A DNA stretch of 64,000 bases from CAADGU01 sp035444285 (lineage in GTDB: Bacteria > Chloroflexota > Anaerolineae > Promineifilales > Promineifilaceae), in assembly GCA_035444285.1 (NCBI GenBank), contig DAOMOK010000006.1:186001-250000 (forward strand), in the 5' to 3' direction. The notes under the pieces are model-generated. The model was not told the origin of the DNA and made no database searches. It saw nothing but the letters and a program-made list of their open reading frames with translations. Positions 8,136 to 16,042 of the stretch are shown here, in pieces. Numbering within the stretch: position 1 is the stretch's first letter; each line of letters begins with the position of its first letter. A program made the position numbers and the translations under genes.

Positions 8136-8581
8136 GACCAGATAGGGCTGCCCGCTTTTAACTCCATGATCCAGACAACAAAATAGAGACTGCCGGTAAA
8201 TAGAAAAGGGAAAACGGCAAAAAGACCACGTGGTACTGCAAGCCATAAAATATCCATCGTGTTTGATATGTCACCGTTTATAGGAATACTCAATATTGAC
8301 CAATAGAAGAGAGTAGTAATGAACAGGAAAGTCAGTCCTGGCACTAACATCAAAAAACTACTGACTAGAACACTCTTTCTAGCGATTAACAGACCTGTGA
8401 ATAATATTCCCGCAGGTATTAGGGCAAGAGGGAACACCATAAACAAAGCCACATTTTCTCCATACAAGAAGATTGGGAATGAAAAAAATATTGCCATGCA
8501 ATAATACACAGGAGAAAGGGCAATAAAAGCATAAGTTAGTGCGAGCAAATCTTTTGGGGACTGCTTGATTTTTCGTGTCAT
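8132..8581 (-). CDS. Small multi-pass membrane protein between RR and HK
   Basis: 149 aa with about four hydrophobic segments (YAFIALSPVYYCMAIFF, VFPLALIPAGILFTGLL, SFLMLVPGLTFLFITTLF, FLFTGSLYFVVWIM). I do not recognise the family. The ATG at 8581 overlaps the TGA of the response regulator gene, and its own TGA overlaps the kinase ATG (both ATGA). The three genes are therefore almost certainly translated in series, and this protein may sense or modulate for the kinase. Its coding DNA is AT-richer than its neighbours and lacks the ACGGCCGT octamer, so it may have been acquired separately. Confidence 0.75.
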   Translation of the reverse strand: MTRKIKQSPKDLLALTYAFIALSPVYYCMAIFFSFPIFLYGENVALFMVFPLALIPAGILFTGLLIARKSVLVSSFLMLVPGLTFLFITTLFYWSILSIPINGDISNTMDILWLAVPRGLFAVFPFLFTGSLYFVVWIMELKAGSPIWS

Positions 8582-9315
8582 GAATTTGACCATTCTACCC
8601 AATTACCGTGTGCGTCCAGAACATGCGGGATGCCGTCGTCTGTCCAGGTGAGCAGACGGCCGTTGTGGACGATGAGGGCGGCGCGGGTGCGGGCCACCTT
8701 TTCTTCGGTGGTGGTGCTGTTGAGACCCCAGGCGGCGTAAATCTGGCCGTTGATGCGGCTGATGGTGCGTTTATCGCGGAAGCCCATGCGGGCAGCGATT
8801 TGTTCGTTACTCATGCCCTGGGCCAACATCCGGGCGACCTCTTGTTCGTTCGGTTCCAGCAAGGCCATGGGGTCATGTTCGTCTTTGTGGCGCACTTCCT
8901 GGACGCGGGATTCGATGTCGGGGTCAATGAAGGAACGGCCGTGAACCGCATCCTCTAACAAGGGCAAGATCATATGCGGCAGCAGGTAGTTGGATTTGCG
9001 CACATAGGCGTAATGGCTGAGGATGCCGGCACGGCGAAAGGTGCGATAGTAGGCATCGTCGTCCTGAATGGAGTAGAAAACGACGGGCATTCGGGGGAAT
9101 TCGCGACGGATGGCCACGGCCGTGTCTATGCCATTCATCTCACCCGCCAACTGCACATCCATCAAGATAACCTGGGGCGGCTGCTGCAAACAAAGCTCCA
9201 GGGCCGCTTCACCAGTGGCACAATTGGCAACCACCTGTACCTGCCCGGTGGCTTCCAGCCCCGCCTTCAGCGCCGGGCGCAATTTTTCATTATCTTCCAC
9301 AATCAAGACATCCAT
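8578..9315 (-). CDS. NarL/FixJ-family response regulator
   Basis: 245 aa starting at MDVLIVEDNE (ATG 9315; longer in-frame starts are rejected because the receiver domain begins exactly here). The phosphoacceptor is D53 in VILMDVQLAG, with acidic residues E7-D8 and a switch Ser in FYSIQDDD. A linker leads to a LuxR-type HTH (LEPNEQEVARMLAQGMSNEQ, about 155-210). The C-terminal 35 residues (LLTWTDDGIPHVLDAHGNW) are an uncommon extension. It is the first gene of the regulator / membrane protein / kinase operon and probably controls transcription in answer to the kinase at 5961-8135. Confidence 0.88.
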   Translation of the reverse strand: MDVLIVEDNEKLRPALKAGLEATGQVQVVANCATGEAALELCLQQPPQVILMDVQLAGEMNGIDTAVAIRREFPRMPVVFYSIQDDDAYYRTFRRAGILSHYAYVRKSNYLLPHMILPLLEDAVHGRSFIDPDIESRVQEVRHKDEHDPMALLEPNEQEVARMLAQGMSNEQIAARMGFRDKRTISRINGQIYAAWGLNSTTTEEKVARTRAALIVHNGRLLTWTDDGIPHVLDAHGNWVEWSNS

Positions 9316-9420
9316 AGGGCAACGATCCCTGATTCTGCTTATCTGGTCAAGCACTTGAGTGCATGAAATGGGGCATTTGGGAGGTGGCAACGGCCGTGCC
9401 CATCCTTTACCCTGTGCCGC

Positions 9421-9834
9421 ATGGTACATCTTAAACATCACACTTCAAAAAGCAATGGCAGGCTATGGGTTGGGTTGGTTGCTCTGGTAACGGCCGTGCT
9501 CTTCCCTTACGGCTGGTTGGCGGCAAACTGGCCCACCTTTGACCGGTTCACGGGATTCATTTTTGGTTCAGAAACGGCCCATGTGGCCGGCCATGTGGTG
9601 CTGTTTGGGTTATTGGGTACGGCCGTGCTGCTTATCTTTCCCCGGTGGCGGCAACAACCGTTCTTATACTTCTGCCTGATGGCCGTTATCGGCTTCATCC
9701 AGGAATTTTTGCAGATTGTCTCGTTCAAACACCGACCGGTAGCGGTTAACGACCTGTTTGATCTGGCGGTGGATTTATTGGCGGCGGGGGTGGTATTTGT
9801 GGGTTTTAGACGGATGTTGAGATTAAGAGATTAG
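9421..9834 (+). CDS. VanZ-like membrane protein
   Basis: 137 aa with four hydrophobic helices. The VanZ family signature is visible as VIGFIQEFLQ followed by VNDLFDLAVDLLAAGVVF (conserved Q-E-xx-Q and the D/N-rich turn before the last helix). VanZ-like proteins are small integral membrane proteins named after a teicoplanin-resistance gene, but most have no known function. TACCCT lies 7 nt before the ATG and could be a -10 of a leaderless promoter. It is divergent from the regulator operon across about 105 bp. Confidence 0.75.
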   Translation: MVHLKHHTSKSNGRLWVGLVALVTAVLFPYGWLAANWPTFDRFTGFIFGSETAHVAGHVVLFGLLGTAVLLIFPRWRQQPFLYFCLMAVIGFIQEFLQIVSFKHRPVAVNDLFDLAVDLLAAGVVFVGFRRMLRLRD

Positions 9835-10016
9835 GAGACTGGGAGAGGTAATTTTTCATTCTCGTTAGTGTCTCGAAGTTTTCGCCACTTCTTTAAGACT
9901 ACAACGGATGGAGAAATAAATGGATAATTTTCCAGAGGGGAATCTGTTCAATTCTTTATCCGCTGTAGTCACGGCGAAAAAGTAAAGACATTACCCATTC
10001 TCCCACTCTCCTAATC
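9829..10016. repeat. Nested double inverted repeat in the 9835-10038 gap
   Basis: The outer arms (about 9829-9851, GATTAGGAGACTGGGAGAGG; about 9990-10016, ending CTCTCCTAATC) enclose inner arms near 9878-9910 (TTTTCGCC, GACTACA, CGGAT) and 9957-9980 (ATCCG, TGTAGTC, GGCGAAAA). The whole 200-bp gap can fold into one long hairpin with a hairpin at its tip. Confidence 0.65.
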
Positions 10017-10038
10017 TCAAATTCTCACCGGAGAGCAT

Positions 10039-11649
10039 ATGACTACTCTAAAGAGCAACTTTGTAACAGAGTCAGAACCATCACGTCTAGCGCATGTTCA
10101 ATCGCCGCCGCGCATATTGGCGGTGGGGTTGGGGCTGGGCGTTTTGGTGGATGTGCTGGTTTTTGGTAAGCCGGTGGGTATTGGGCTGCTGATTTTTGTG
10201 CTGCTGGCAATAGCAGCGTTGTGGCGGGTGAACCGGGCCGAGGGGGTGATGGCCGTGCGCACTAACCTGTGGCTGCTCCTGCCGCTGCTCTTTTTTGCCG
10301 GTATGGTTTTTGTCCGCGCTAATGCCACCTTGACCACCCTGAATGCGGCAGCAGTGCTTTGTTTGCTGGCCTACCTGGTCTTCTTTTGGGGGCGGGGGTG
10401 GGTGCAAAATTTGGGTTTGGTGGATATGGGACTGCTGCCGCTGCGGGTGAGTGGGCACGCTGTTAGCCTGACGCCGCCCATCCTGGCGGAAAGTGTGGAT
10501 ACCGAGGTGATGTGGCAGCACGGCCGTCGTTCCCTTTTCCCGGTGCTGCGTGGCTTGCTGCTGGCAATGCCGGTGCTGCTCGTTTTTACAGTGCTGCTGG
10601 CAATGGCCGATGCCATTTTTGCACATACGGTCGAGTCAGCCTTCAGCCTGGACATCGTCGCCCGCCTCTTTAATTGGGCCGGGCATACTGTTTTGATTGT
10701 GCTGGCGGCCTGGCTGCTGGCGGGGGGATTGGCATATGGGGTGCTGCGGCGCTACGGCCGTGATGACCAAAGCCAGTTTGAAGCCACTTTGCAGCAAATC
10801 CCCCGCCGTTGCTCGCTGGGGTATATTGAAACGATCACTCTGCTCGTCGCCGTTAACCTGCTCTTTCTGGTGTTTGTGGTCATCCAATTCACCTACCTGT
10901 TTGGTGGTGTTGCTTATTTGCAGGTGGATAACTTCTCTTATGCCGAGTATGCCCGACGCGGCTTTTTTGAACTGCTGCTGGTGGTCATCCTCAGTGCCAG
11001 CCTGATCTTAGGACTGAACTGGCTGACGCGGCGCGAATCCAAACGGCAAATTAAGCTGTTTAGCGGCCTGAGTACGCTGCTTATTGGGCTGGTGCTGGTG
11101 ATGCTGGCTTCCGCTTTCCGGCGGATGGCATTGTACGAAGCGCAGTTTGGGTATACGGAAATGCGTTTACTTGTGTATGTGTTCATGGGCTGGTTGGCGC
11201 CGCTGCTGCTCTGGTTTGCGGGCACGTTATGGAGACGGCCTGATCATCTGGCAATTGGCGCTTTAATGGCGGCATTGGGTTTTCTGGTCACACTCAATTT
11301 GCTCAACCCGGATGCCTTTATTGCCCGGCAAAACCTGGCGCGTTATGTGGCTACAGGCGATCTGGATGCGGTTTATCTAGCCAGCTTGTCTGACGATGCC
11401 ACGCCGTACCTGATTGCCGCCCTACACTTGACGGTAGGAGATACCGAAGAACAGATGATGCCATCCTGTTATGACCCGTTTTCACGGGTGGCCCGGATAG
11501 ATTGTTATGCCGTTCCCTATGAGATTGTGAAGGAGGAGTTGCACGGCCGTCTCCAATCCATGACCAGCAATAGCGAATGGCGGCAGTGGCAATCATTCCA
11601 CCTGGCGCGATGGTGGGCGTTTGCCCAATTGAATGAGATTGGAGATTAG
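10039..11649 (+). CDS. DUF4173-type multi-pass membrane protein
   Basis: 536 aa with about eleven hydrophobic helices, including LGLGVLVDVLVFGKPVGIG near the start. The spacing of helices and the C-terminal soluble piece resemble the DUF4153/DUF4173 family of unknown function. The ATG at 10039 is preceded by CGGAGAG, a reasonable Shine-Dalgarno sequence about 7 nt away. The stop is followed by a short repeat and the DUF1361 gene 44 bp later, so the two are likely co-transcribed. A role in envelope physiology is inference from topology alone. Confidence 0.75.
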   Translation: MTTLKSNFVTESEPSRLAHVQSPPRILAVGLGLGVLVDVLVFGKPVGIGLLIFVLLAIAALWRVNRAEGVMAVRTNLWLLLPLLFFAGMVFVRANATLTTLNAAAVLCLLAYLVFFWGRGWVQNLGLVDMGLLPLRVSGHAVSLTPPILAESVDTEVMWQHGRRSLFPVLRGLLLAMPVLLVFTVLLAMADAIFAHTVESAFSLDIVARLFNWAGHTVLIVLAAWLLAGGLAYGVLRRYGRDDQSQFEATLQQIPRRCSLGYIETITLLVAVNLLFLVFVVIQFTYLFGGVAYLQVDNFSYAEYARRGFFELLLVVILSASLILGLNWLTRRESKRQIKLFSGLSTLLIGLVLVMLASAFRRMALYEAQFGYTEMRLLVYVFMGWLAPLLLWFAGTLWRRPDHLAIGALMAALGFLVTLNLLNPDAFIARQNLARYVATGDLDAVYLASLSDDATPYLIAALHLTVGDTEEQMMPSCYDPFSRVARIDCYAVPYEIVKEELHGRLQSMTSNSEWRQWQSFHLARWWAFAQLNEIGD

Positions 11650-11680
11650 AGATTGGCACAATCTCCAATCTCTAATCTCT
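11636..11680. repeat. GAGATTGG-word inverted repeat before a Shine-Dalgarno
   Basis: GAGATTAGAGATTGG-type words face CCAATCTCTAATCTC across a few bases. The element overlaps the 3' end of the upstream gene and ends directly before the GGAGG that serves the gene at 11694, so folding could influence translation of that gene. Confidence 0.6.
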
Positions 11681-11693
11681 GGAGGTAATGGTT

Positions 11694-12365
11694 ATGGTTC
11701 CAAACAGACAATACGTCTTGCTCTTTCTGGCACTGCTTTTTGCGTCTACGGTATCGGTGGCGTTGCTCATAATTCGCTCCTTTTACAGTGGTCAATTGCT
11801 CTTTGCTTTTCTGGTATGGAATTTGATCCTGGCTTGGCTGCCGTTTCTCTTTGCTACAGTTGTCATAATGTTTCACGGGAAACATTATGTCACTATTTTC
11901 TTTGCCATTTTGTGGTTGTTGTTCTTCCCCAATGCCCTCTACATTGTCACCGACCTGCTTCATCTACGGCCAAGGGTTGATGTGCCGCTGTGGTATGACA
12001 TGATCTTGCTCTTCTCGTTTGCCCTGACGGGTCTGTGCCTGGGTTTTGCCTCCTTGTCACTGCTGCAAAGCCGGGTGGCGGCTCATTGGGGACATCGTGT
12101 GGGCTGGCTGTTTGCGCTGGCAGCTATGGCCTTAGCCGGATTGGGTGTGTATATTGGCCGTTTCCTGCGCTGGAATAGTTGGGATGTTTTCTCCAGCCCG
12201 ACATCACTACTGCTAGACCTGCATTTGACCCTAACCACACCGCTGCTGCTGGCAAAAATGGCCGCTGTCACACTCGGTTTGATGGCGGTGTTTACGTTCA
12301 CGTACATCATTTTTACTGTTTTGCCACATACGCAATCGGCCGTTCATGTTTATAGTGGTGATTAG
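11694..12365 (+). CDS. DUF1361 membrane protein
   Basis: 223 aa, about six to seven helices. Family signatures of DUF1361 are visible: VWNLILAWLPF, LFFPNALYIVTDLLHL, YDMILL and YIGRFLRWNSWD. Function is unknown. I chose the ATG at 11694 over 11688 because GGAGG at 11681-11685 is 8 nt away from 11694 but only 2 nt from 11688. A parS-like palindrome lies within the coding sequence at 11869-11884. It is downstream of, and probably in one unit with, the DUF4173 gene. Confidence 0.8.
   Translation: MVPNRQYVLLFLALLFASTVSVALLIIRSFYSGQLLFAFLVWNLILAWLPFLFATVVIMFHGKHYVTIFFAILWLLFFPNALYIVTDLLHLRPRVDVPLWYDMILLFSFALTGLCLGFASLSLLQSRVAAHWGHRVGWLFALAAMALAGLGVYIGRFLRWNSWDVFSSPTSLLLDLHLTLTTPLLLAKMAAVTLGLMAVFTFTYIIFTVLPHTQSAVHVYSGD
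11869..11884. promoter_or_regulatory. parS-like palindrome inside the DUF1361 gene
   Basis: TGTTTCACGGGAAACA differs from the widely conserved chromosomal parS consensus TGTTTCACGTGAAACA by one base. It lies in coding sequence, as many parS sites do, 7.4 kb from the parB gene. ParB binding is inference. Confidence 0.5.
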
Positions 12366-12445
12366 TCATTAGTCCCTTGTGCTTTGTCATTTGTCATTCA
12401 CCAGTGACTAATGACCAGTGACATAGGGCACAATGAGGAGTAGCG

Positions 12446-13084
12446 ATGACCTATCCAACCTATGCCGAAGAAGAAGTGAACCGGGAATTTCCGGCGTTGG
12501 GGATTGTGTCTGCCTGGTTTGGCGTGATCATGGTGGCGCTGACGGCCGTAGGCTACAGCCTGAGCAGCCCCCTGCAACCATCCAAAACAGAACCACTGGT
12601 AGATATGTTGCAATTTATTCTGGTTGCCCTGATCCTGGCTTCAGTGGTTTACGTCTTTGTGCGGGCAGGGGAGGGGGTGAAAGTCACGGCCGTGCCCCTG
12701 GTCATCAACATCGGCACACTGGTCATCTTGCAGTTGGTGCCCTTTGCCGCCATTCGGGAGGAAGCCCGCTACCGCTATCATGCACCCAATTACCAGGCTG
12801 TGGTGCAAAAGGTGGAAAGTGGCGAATGGCAGCCTGATGCCAGCGGCACCCTGCTGCTGCCGACCCCATACCGGAACCTGTCGGCGGACAACGGCCGTGT
12901 CTGGATTCAGCGTGACGGGGAAGTAGTGACCGTATTCTTTTTGACCGAACAGCAAGGATTTAACCAGTTTGCCGGATATGTGTATCGGTCTGACGGCCGT
13001 CCACCTCAAAACGAGGGGTTTCCGGGACAGTGGCACACCATCATTCCCAAGCAGTCCAACTGGTATTTCTGTGTGTCTGGGTGA
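12446..13084 (+). CDS. Membrane-anchored hypothetical protein
   Basis: 212 aa. Three hydrophobic helices (LGIVSAWFGVIMVALTAV, MLQFILVALILASVVYVFV, VPLVINIGTLVILQLV) are followed by a soluble C-terminal half of about 100 residues (YRYHAPNYQAVVQKVESGEW onward) that probably faces outside. I do not recognise a family. A GAGGAG sequence 6 nt before the ATG supports this start. The upstream gap holds an inverted repeat made of TAGTCATTAGTC-type words. The copy-2 3'-end palindrome lies 68 bp after the stop. Confidence 0.7.
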   Translation: MTYPTYAEEEVNREFPALGIVSAWFGVIMVALTAVGYSLSSPLQPSKTEPLVDMLQFILVALILASVVYVFVRAGEGVKVTAVPLVINIGTLVILQLVPFAAIREEARYRYHAPNYQAVVQKVESGEWQPDASGTLLLPTPYRNLSADNGRVWIQRDGEVVTVFFLTEQQGFNQFAGYVYRSDGRPPQNEGFPGQWHTIIPKQSNWYFCVSG

Positions 13085-13151
13085 CGATTGGTAACGGCCG
13101 TGTAGCAAGGCCATTTTTCTCCAGTAGAAGCGTTCAAACCTCTGGACTTTA

Positions 13152-13168
13152 TTATGAGTAGCTCATAA
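13152..13168 (+). repeat. 3'-end palindrome TTRTGAGnAGnTCATAA plus A-run, copy 2
   Basis: TTATGAGTAGCTCATAA followed by AAAAA, 68 bp after the stop at 13084 and in the sense orientation of that gene. It is identical to copy 1 (1693-1709, minus strand) over the 14 central bases and the A-run. Confidence 0.5.
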
Positions 13169-13190
13169 AAAACAAAATAGTCCTTACTAA

Positions 13191-13252
13191 GTGCCAGGCA
13201 AGGGGCAGCACCATTTCAGTTTTCCGGAACTGTACGGCCCCTCGCCTGGCAC
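13191..13252. repeat. Inverted repeat, TGCCAGGCA family, copy 2
   Basis: GTGCCAGGCAAGGGGC pairs with GCCCCTCGCCTGGCAC with one mismatch around a 30-nt loop. It sits directly upstream of the promoter at 13266-13294. Confidence 0.7.
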
Positions 13253-13265
13253 GGCGTTTCCGATC

Positions 13266-13294
13266 TTGTCTGATCGGAACGAATGTTCTATAAT
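13266..13294 (+). promoter_or_regulatory. Sigma-70-type promoter, leaderless
   Basis: TTGTCT (13266-13271), a 17-bp spacer and TATAAT (13289-13294). Only 7 nt separate the -10 box from the ATG at 13302, so the transcript should begin at or one base before the start codon. This is the clearest promoter of its type in the window. Confidence 0.7.
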
Positions 13295-13301
13295 CCCAGA
13301 C

Positions 13302-14516
13302 ATGGATGCCTTTGTTAAGTTGCAGGATATTGCCGTTCACATGGGTTTAGAACCGGCTGAAGAAACCCCTAACCAGCCTGGATTACTGACTTCCTCCCCC
13401 ATTGCCCCTTGCGGCGAACCCTTAACCCCACGTGGCCTCCCCCTCAAAAAAGATTCCCTGGGCATCCATGAAGCAGTGCGACCTGATGGTAAACCAATGC
13501 GGCTGCTGAAAACGCTGCTCACCTCGGCCTGTGAGCGCAATTGTTATTACTGTCCCTTCCGCGCCGGGCGCAATTACCGGCGGCAGACGTTTAAGCCAGA
13601 GGAGATGGCAAAAACGTTCATGGATATGCACCGGGCGGGGGTGGTAGATGGCCTTTTCCTGAGTTCGGGCATCATCAAGGGTGGGGTGAATACGCAGGAT
13701 AAACTGCTGGATGCGGCTGCTATTTTGCGCCAGAAATACCATTTTCGCGGCTATTTGCATCTGAAAATTATGCCGGGGGCGGAGAAGGAGCAGGTGCGGC
13801 AGGCGATGATGCTGGCTGACCGGCTCTCGGTCAATCTGGAAGCCCCCAACGACCGGCGCTTGTATGATTTAGCGCCGAAGAAGGAGTTTGTACAGGAGTT
13901 ATTACGGCCGTTGCAATGGGTAGATGAGATTCGCCGGACAGAGCCGGAGCGGTTGGGCTGGCACGGCCGTTGGCCCAGCACCGTCACCCAGTTTGTGGTG
14001 GGCGCGGTGGGTGAAAGTGATCTGGAACTGCTGACCACCACCGAGTATCTGCACAAGCAACTGCGGTTGCGGCGGGTTTACTTTTCCGCTTTTAGCCCCG
14101 TGGTGGATACGCCGTTGGAGAATTTGCCGGCGGAAAACCCGCTGCGGCAGCACCGTTTGTACCAGACCGCCTTCCTCTTCCGGGATTATGGTTTTGACCT
14201 GGAAGAACTGCCCTTTACGCAGCAGGGAAATCTGCCGTTGGAAATTGACCCCAAGCTGGCCTGGGCACAGGCCAATTTGCGGGAAAATCCGGTGGAAGTC
14301 AACGCGGCTGCGCCGGAAGAACTGCTGCGTGTGCCAGGTATTGGTCCCAAGAGCGCCCAGACCATTGTTGCGGCCCGGCGGCATGCAAAACTGCGGGATG
14401 AAAAGGATTTACAGAAGATGGGCGTTTCCACCAAGCGGTTGAAGCCGTTTGTGTTGTTGGATGGGCAACGGCCGTCTTACCAACTCTCCCTTTTTGACGA
14501 TACAATGGGGGCATGA
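13302..14516 (+). CDS. Radical SAM protein, putative DNA modification/repair
   Basis: 404 aa. The radical SAM cluster motif is CERNCYYC (CxxxCxxC, near residue 80), followed by PFRAGRNYRR. The C-terminus carries helix-hairpin-helix motifs (EELLRVPGIGPKSAQTIVAA, about residues 340-365), a DNA-binding module. This arrangement matches the family annotated as putative DNA modification/repair radical SAM protein. The usual partner, a uracil-DNA-glycosylase-like protein, is not adjacent. The ATG at 13302 is fixed by the promoter; the longer ORF start at 13191 lies in a palindrome and is rejected. The precise reaction is unknown. Confidence 0.8.
   Translation: MDAFVKLQDIAVHMGLEPAEETPNQPGLLTSSPIAPCGEPLTPRGLPLKKDSLGIHEAVRPDGKPMRLLKTLLTSACERNCYYCPFRAGRNYRRQTFKPEEMAKTFMDMHRAGVVDGLFLSSGIIKGGVNTQDKLLDAAAILRQKYHFRGYLHLKIMPGAEKEQVRQAMMLADRLSVNLEAPNDRRLYDLAPKKEFVQELLRPLQWVDEIRRTEPERLGWHGRWPSTVTQFVVGAVGESDLELLTTTEYLHKQLRLRRVYFSAFSPVVDTPLENLPAENPLRQHRLYQTAFLFRDYGFDLEELPFTQQGNLPLEIDPKLAWAQANLRENPVEVNAAAPEELLRVPGIGPKSAQTIVAARRHAKLRDEKDLQKMGVSTKRLKPFVLLDGQRPSYQLSLFDDTMGA
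14477..14506 (+). promoter_or_regulatory. Promoter of the lipoprotein gene, leaderless
   Basis: A weak -35 TTACCA (14477-14482), 18 bp, then TACAAT (14501-14506), 6 nt before the ATG at 14513. It overlaps the 3' end of the upstream coding region. Confidence 0.45.
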
Positions 14517-15574
14517 CACGTGTCCTTGTCCTGTTTTTTATTCTACTGCTGACGAGTTGTGGTGGATCGGCTACGGCCGTATCTACCACAACGGTGAGGG
14601 AGACGGCCGTCAGCGTGACGGCCGTCAGCCCCACACCAGTTCCCTCCCCCACCACCATTCCCACCAGTTCTTTTTACGCCATTGAATTGTCTGCCGGGCA
14701 GCAAACCCTGGTGGAAATTGACCACGTTTTTGCCGTCCGGCACACCATTTTTCAGATTCCAACGAATGGCTGGCTGGCCTCCTTTGACCTCTGGCCTGTG
14801 GCCGCCAGCGGCGGGCAATTTGTGCTGGCCTACGCGCCGCCACCGCCGCCGGGTGAAATCAATTTTGGTTTTACCGGTTTGTATCTGATGCCCCAGGATG
14901 GCGGCGAATTGGAACCACTTTTAACGCCACAGGAGGATGGTGAGCTGTTCTTTAACCCGGTCTGGACCGTTGATGGGCAGAGCATCTACTTCTCCCATGT
15001 CCGGCCACGCGCGGGCGAGGAGTACACCTTTGATACCACTCTGGAACGGCTGCATCTGCCGACCGGGCAGATTGACCACATTGCGGATGAGGCTATCTGG
15101 CCGCAACTCTCCCCGGATGGCACAATGCTGGCATATGTTCTCATTGAATCAGACACGCTGGCAAATGCGTTGGTGATTGCCGAACCGGATGGGAGCAATG
15201 CCAGGGAAGTGGTGGAGGCAACCAGGTTCACGGCCGTAGACGCCCCCATCTTTTCCCCGGATAACCAGATGCTTTATTTCAGCGCCGTTGAACCATCCCC
15301 GGTGCAATCCTGGTGGCAGAAGATGTGGGGCGTGCAGGTAGCTGCCGCCCATAACCTGCCTTCGGACTGGTACCGTATTCCGGTGGCAGGCGGCGAGCCG
15401 GAGCGTTTGACGGAACTGAATGGGGTGGGGCTGTACGGCCGTTTTGCTCCCGATGGCGTCTCCCTTTTTGCCTTTGTCAGCCAGGGCGGAATCTATGAAA
15501 TGGCCACCGATGGCACAGATTTGAGGAAGTGGTTGGAGGGGACATTCACTGATTCGTTAGCCTGGACGCCGTGA
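14513..15574 (+). CDS. TolB-like beta-propeller lipoprotein
   Basis: 353 aa. The signal peptide MTRVLVLFFILLLTSC ends in a lipobox (LTSC), so the mature protein is lipid-anchored outside the cytoplasmic membrane. A Thr/Pro/Ser linker (to about residue 50) leads to PD40/WD40-like TolB repeats: QLSPDGTMLAYV, IFSPDNQMLYFS and RFAPDGVSLFAF. Such propellers bind proteins or ligands, and no catalytic residues are evident. The start overlaps the last codon and stop of the radical SAM gene (13302-14516) by four bases (ATGA), but a -10 box right before it suggests separate transcription as well. Confidence 0.8.
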   Translation: MTRVLVLFFILLLTSCGGSATAVSTTTVRETAVSVTAVSPTPVPSPTTIPTSSFYAIELSAGQQTLVEIDHVFAVRHTIFQIPTNGWLASFDLWPVAASGGQFVLAYAPPPPPGEINFGFTGLYLMPQDGGELEPLLTPQEDGELFFNPVWTVDGQSIYFSHVRPRAGEEYTFDTTLERLHLPTGQIDHIADEAIWPQLSPDGTMLAYVLIESDTLANALVIAEPDGSNAREVVEATRFTAVDAPIFSPDNQMLYFSAVEPSPVQSWWQKMWGVQVAAAHNLPSDWYRIPVAGGEPERLTELNGVGLYGRFAPDGVSLFAFVSQGGIYEMATDGTDLRKWLEGTFTDSLAWTP

Positions 15575-15579
15575 TAGAG

Positions 15580-15618
15580 ATTGGCAGATTGAGAGATTAA
15601 ATCTCCTAATCTCCCAAT
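15580..15618. repeat. GAGATT-word inverted repeat
   Basis: ATTGGCAGATTGAGAGATT faces AATCTCCTAATCTCCCAAT, pairing at 16 of 19 positions. It fills the gap between the lipoprotein gene and the DUF6504-like gene. Confidence 0.6.
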
Positions 15619-15629
15619 TACTAAACGCT

Positions 15630-15992
15630 ATGGACGAACAAACCCGCTTTATTGGCGAACCGATTCAGGTGGAATTTGATAAACCACCTATAGTCAGCAA
15701 GACGCCGCCGTGCCCGGACCGGTTTGTCTGGCAGGGGGAGACGTATGTCATTGTGGCAGTGGTGCAGGAGTGGCGGGATTACGGCCGTCGTGGGCGAATG
15801 AGCATGAATATGCGGCCCGCCAATTTGGAGAAAGCGGCCAAACGGGGGTCTTGGGGTGTGGGGCGCTTTTATTTTCGGGTTCGGGTGGCAGACGGCCGTG
15901 TCTTTGACATTTATTATGACCGTGCCCCTAAGGGTCAGCAGCAGAAAGAAGGTTCCTGGCATTTATACCGGGAGGTATTGTCCTCAATATAG
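15630..15992 (+). CDS. DUF6504-like small protein
   Basis: 120 aa, soluble. The order of motifs (FIGEPIQVEF, PDRFVWQGETYVIVAVVQEW, FYFRVRVADGRVFDIYYD, WHLYREV) resembles DUF6504, a small beta-rich domain seen mostly near DNA-repair genes in Actinobacteria and Chloroflexi. The gene lies about 1.1 kb downstream of the radical SAM/HhH gene, on the same strand, which is at least compatible. No catalytic residues are evident. The ATG has no clear Shine-Dalgarno sequence, as the upstream bases belong to a repeat. Confidence 0.6.
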   Translation: MDEQTRFIGEPIQVEFDKPPIVSKTPPCPDRFVWQGETYVIVAVVQEWRDYGRRGRMSMNMRPANLEKAAKRGSWGVGRFYFRVRVADGRVFDIYYDRAPKGQQQKEGSWHLYREVLSSI

Positions 15993-16042
15993 TGGCTGGT
16001 GGCCGGTGGCAACCGTTTTAGCCAACCGCCTATGGCAGACTC

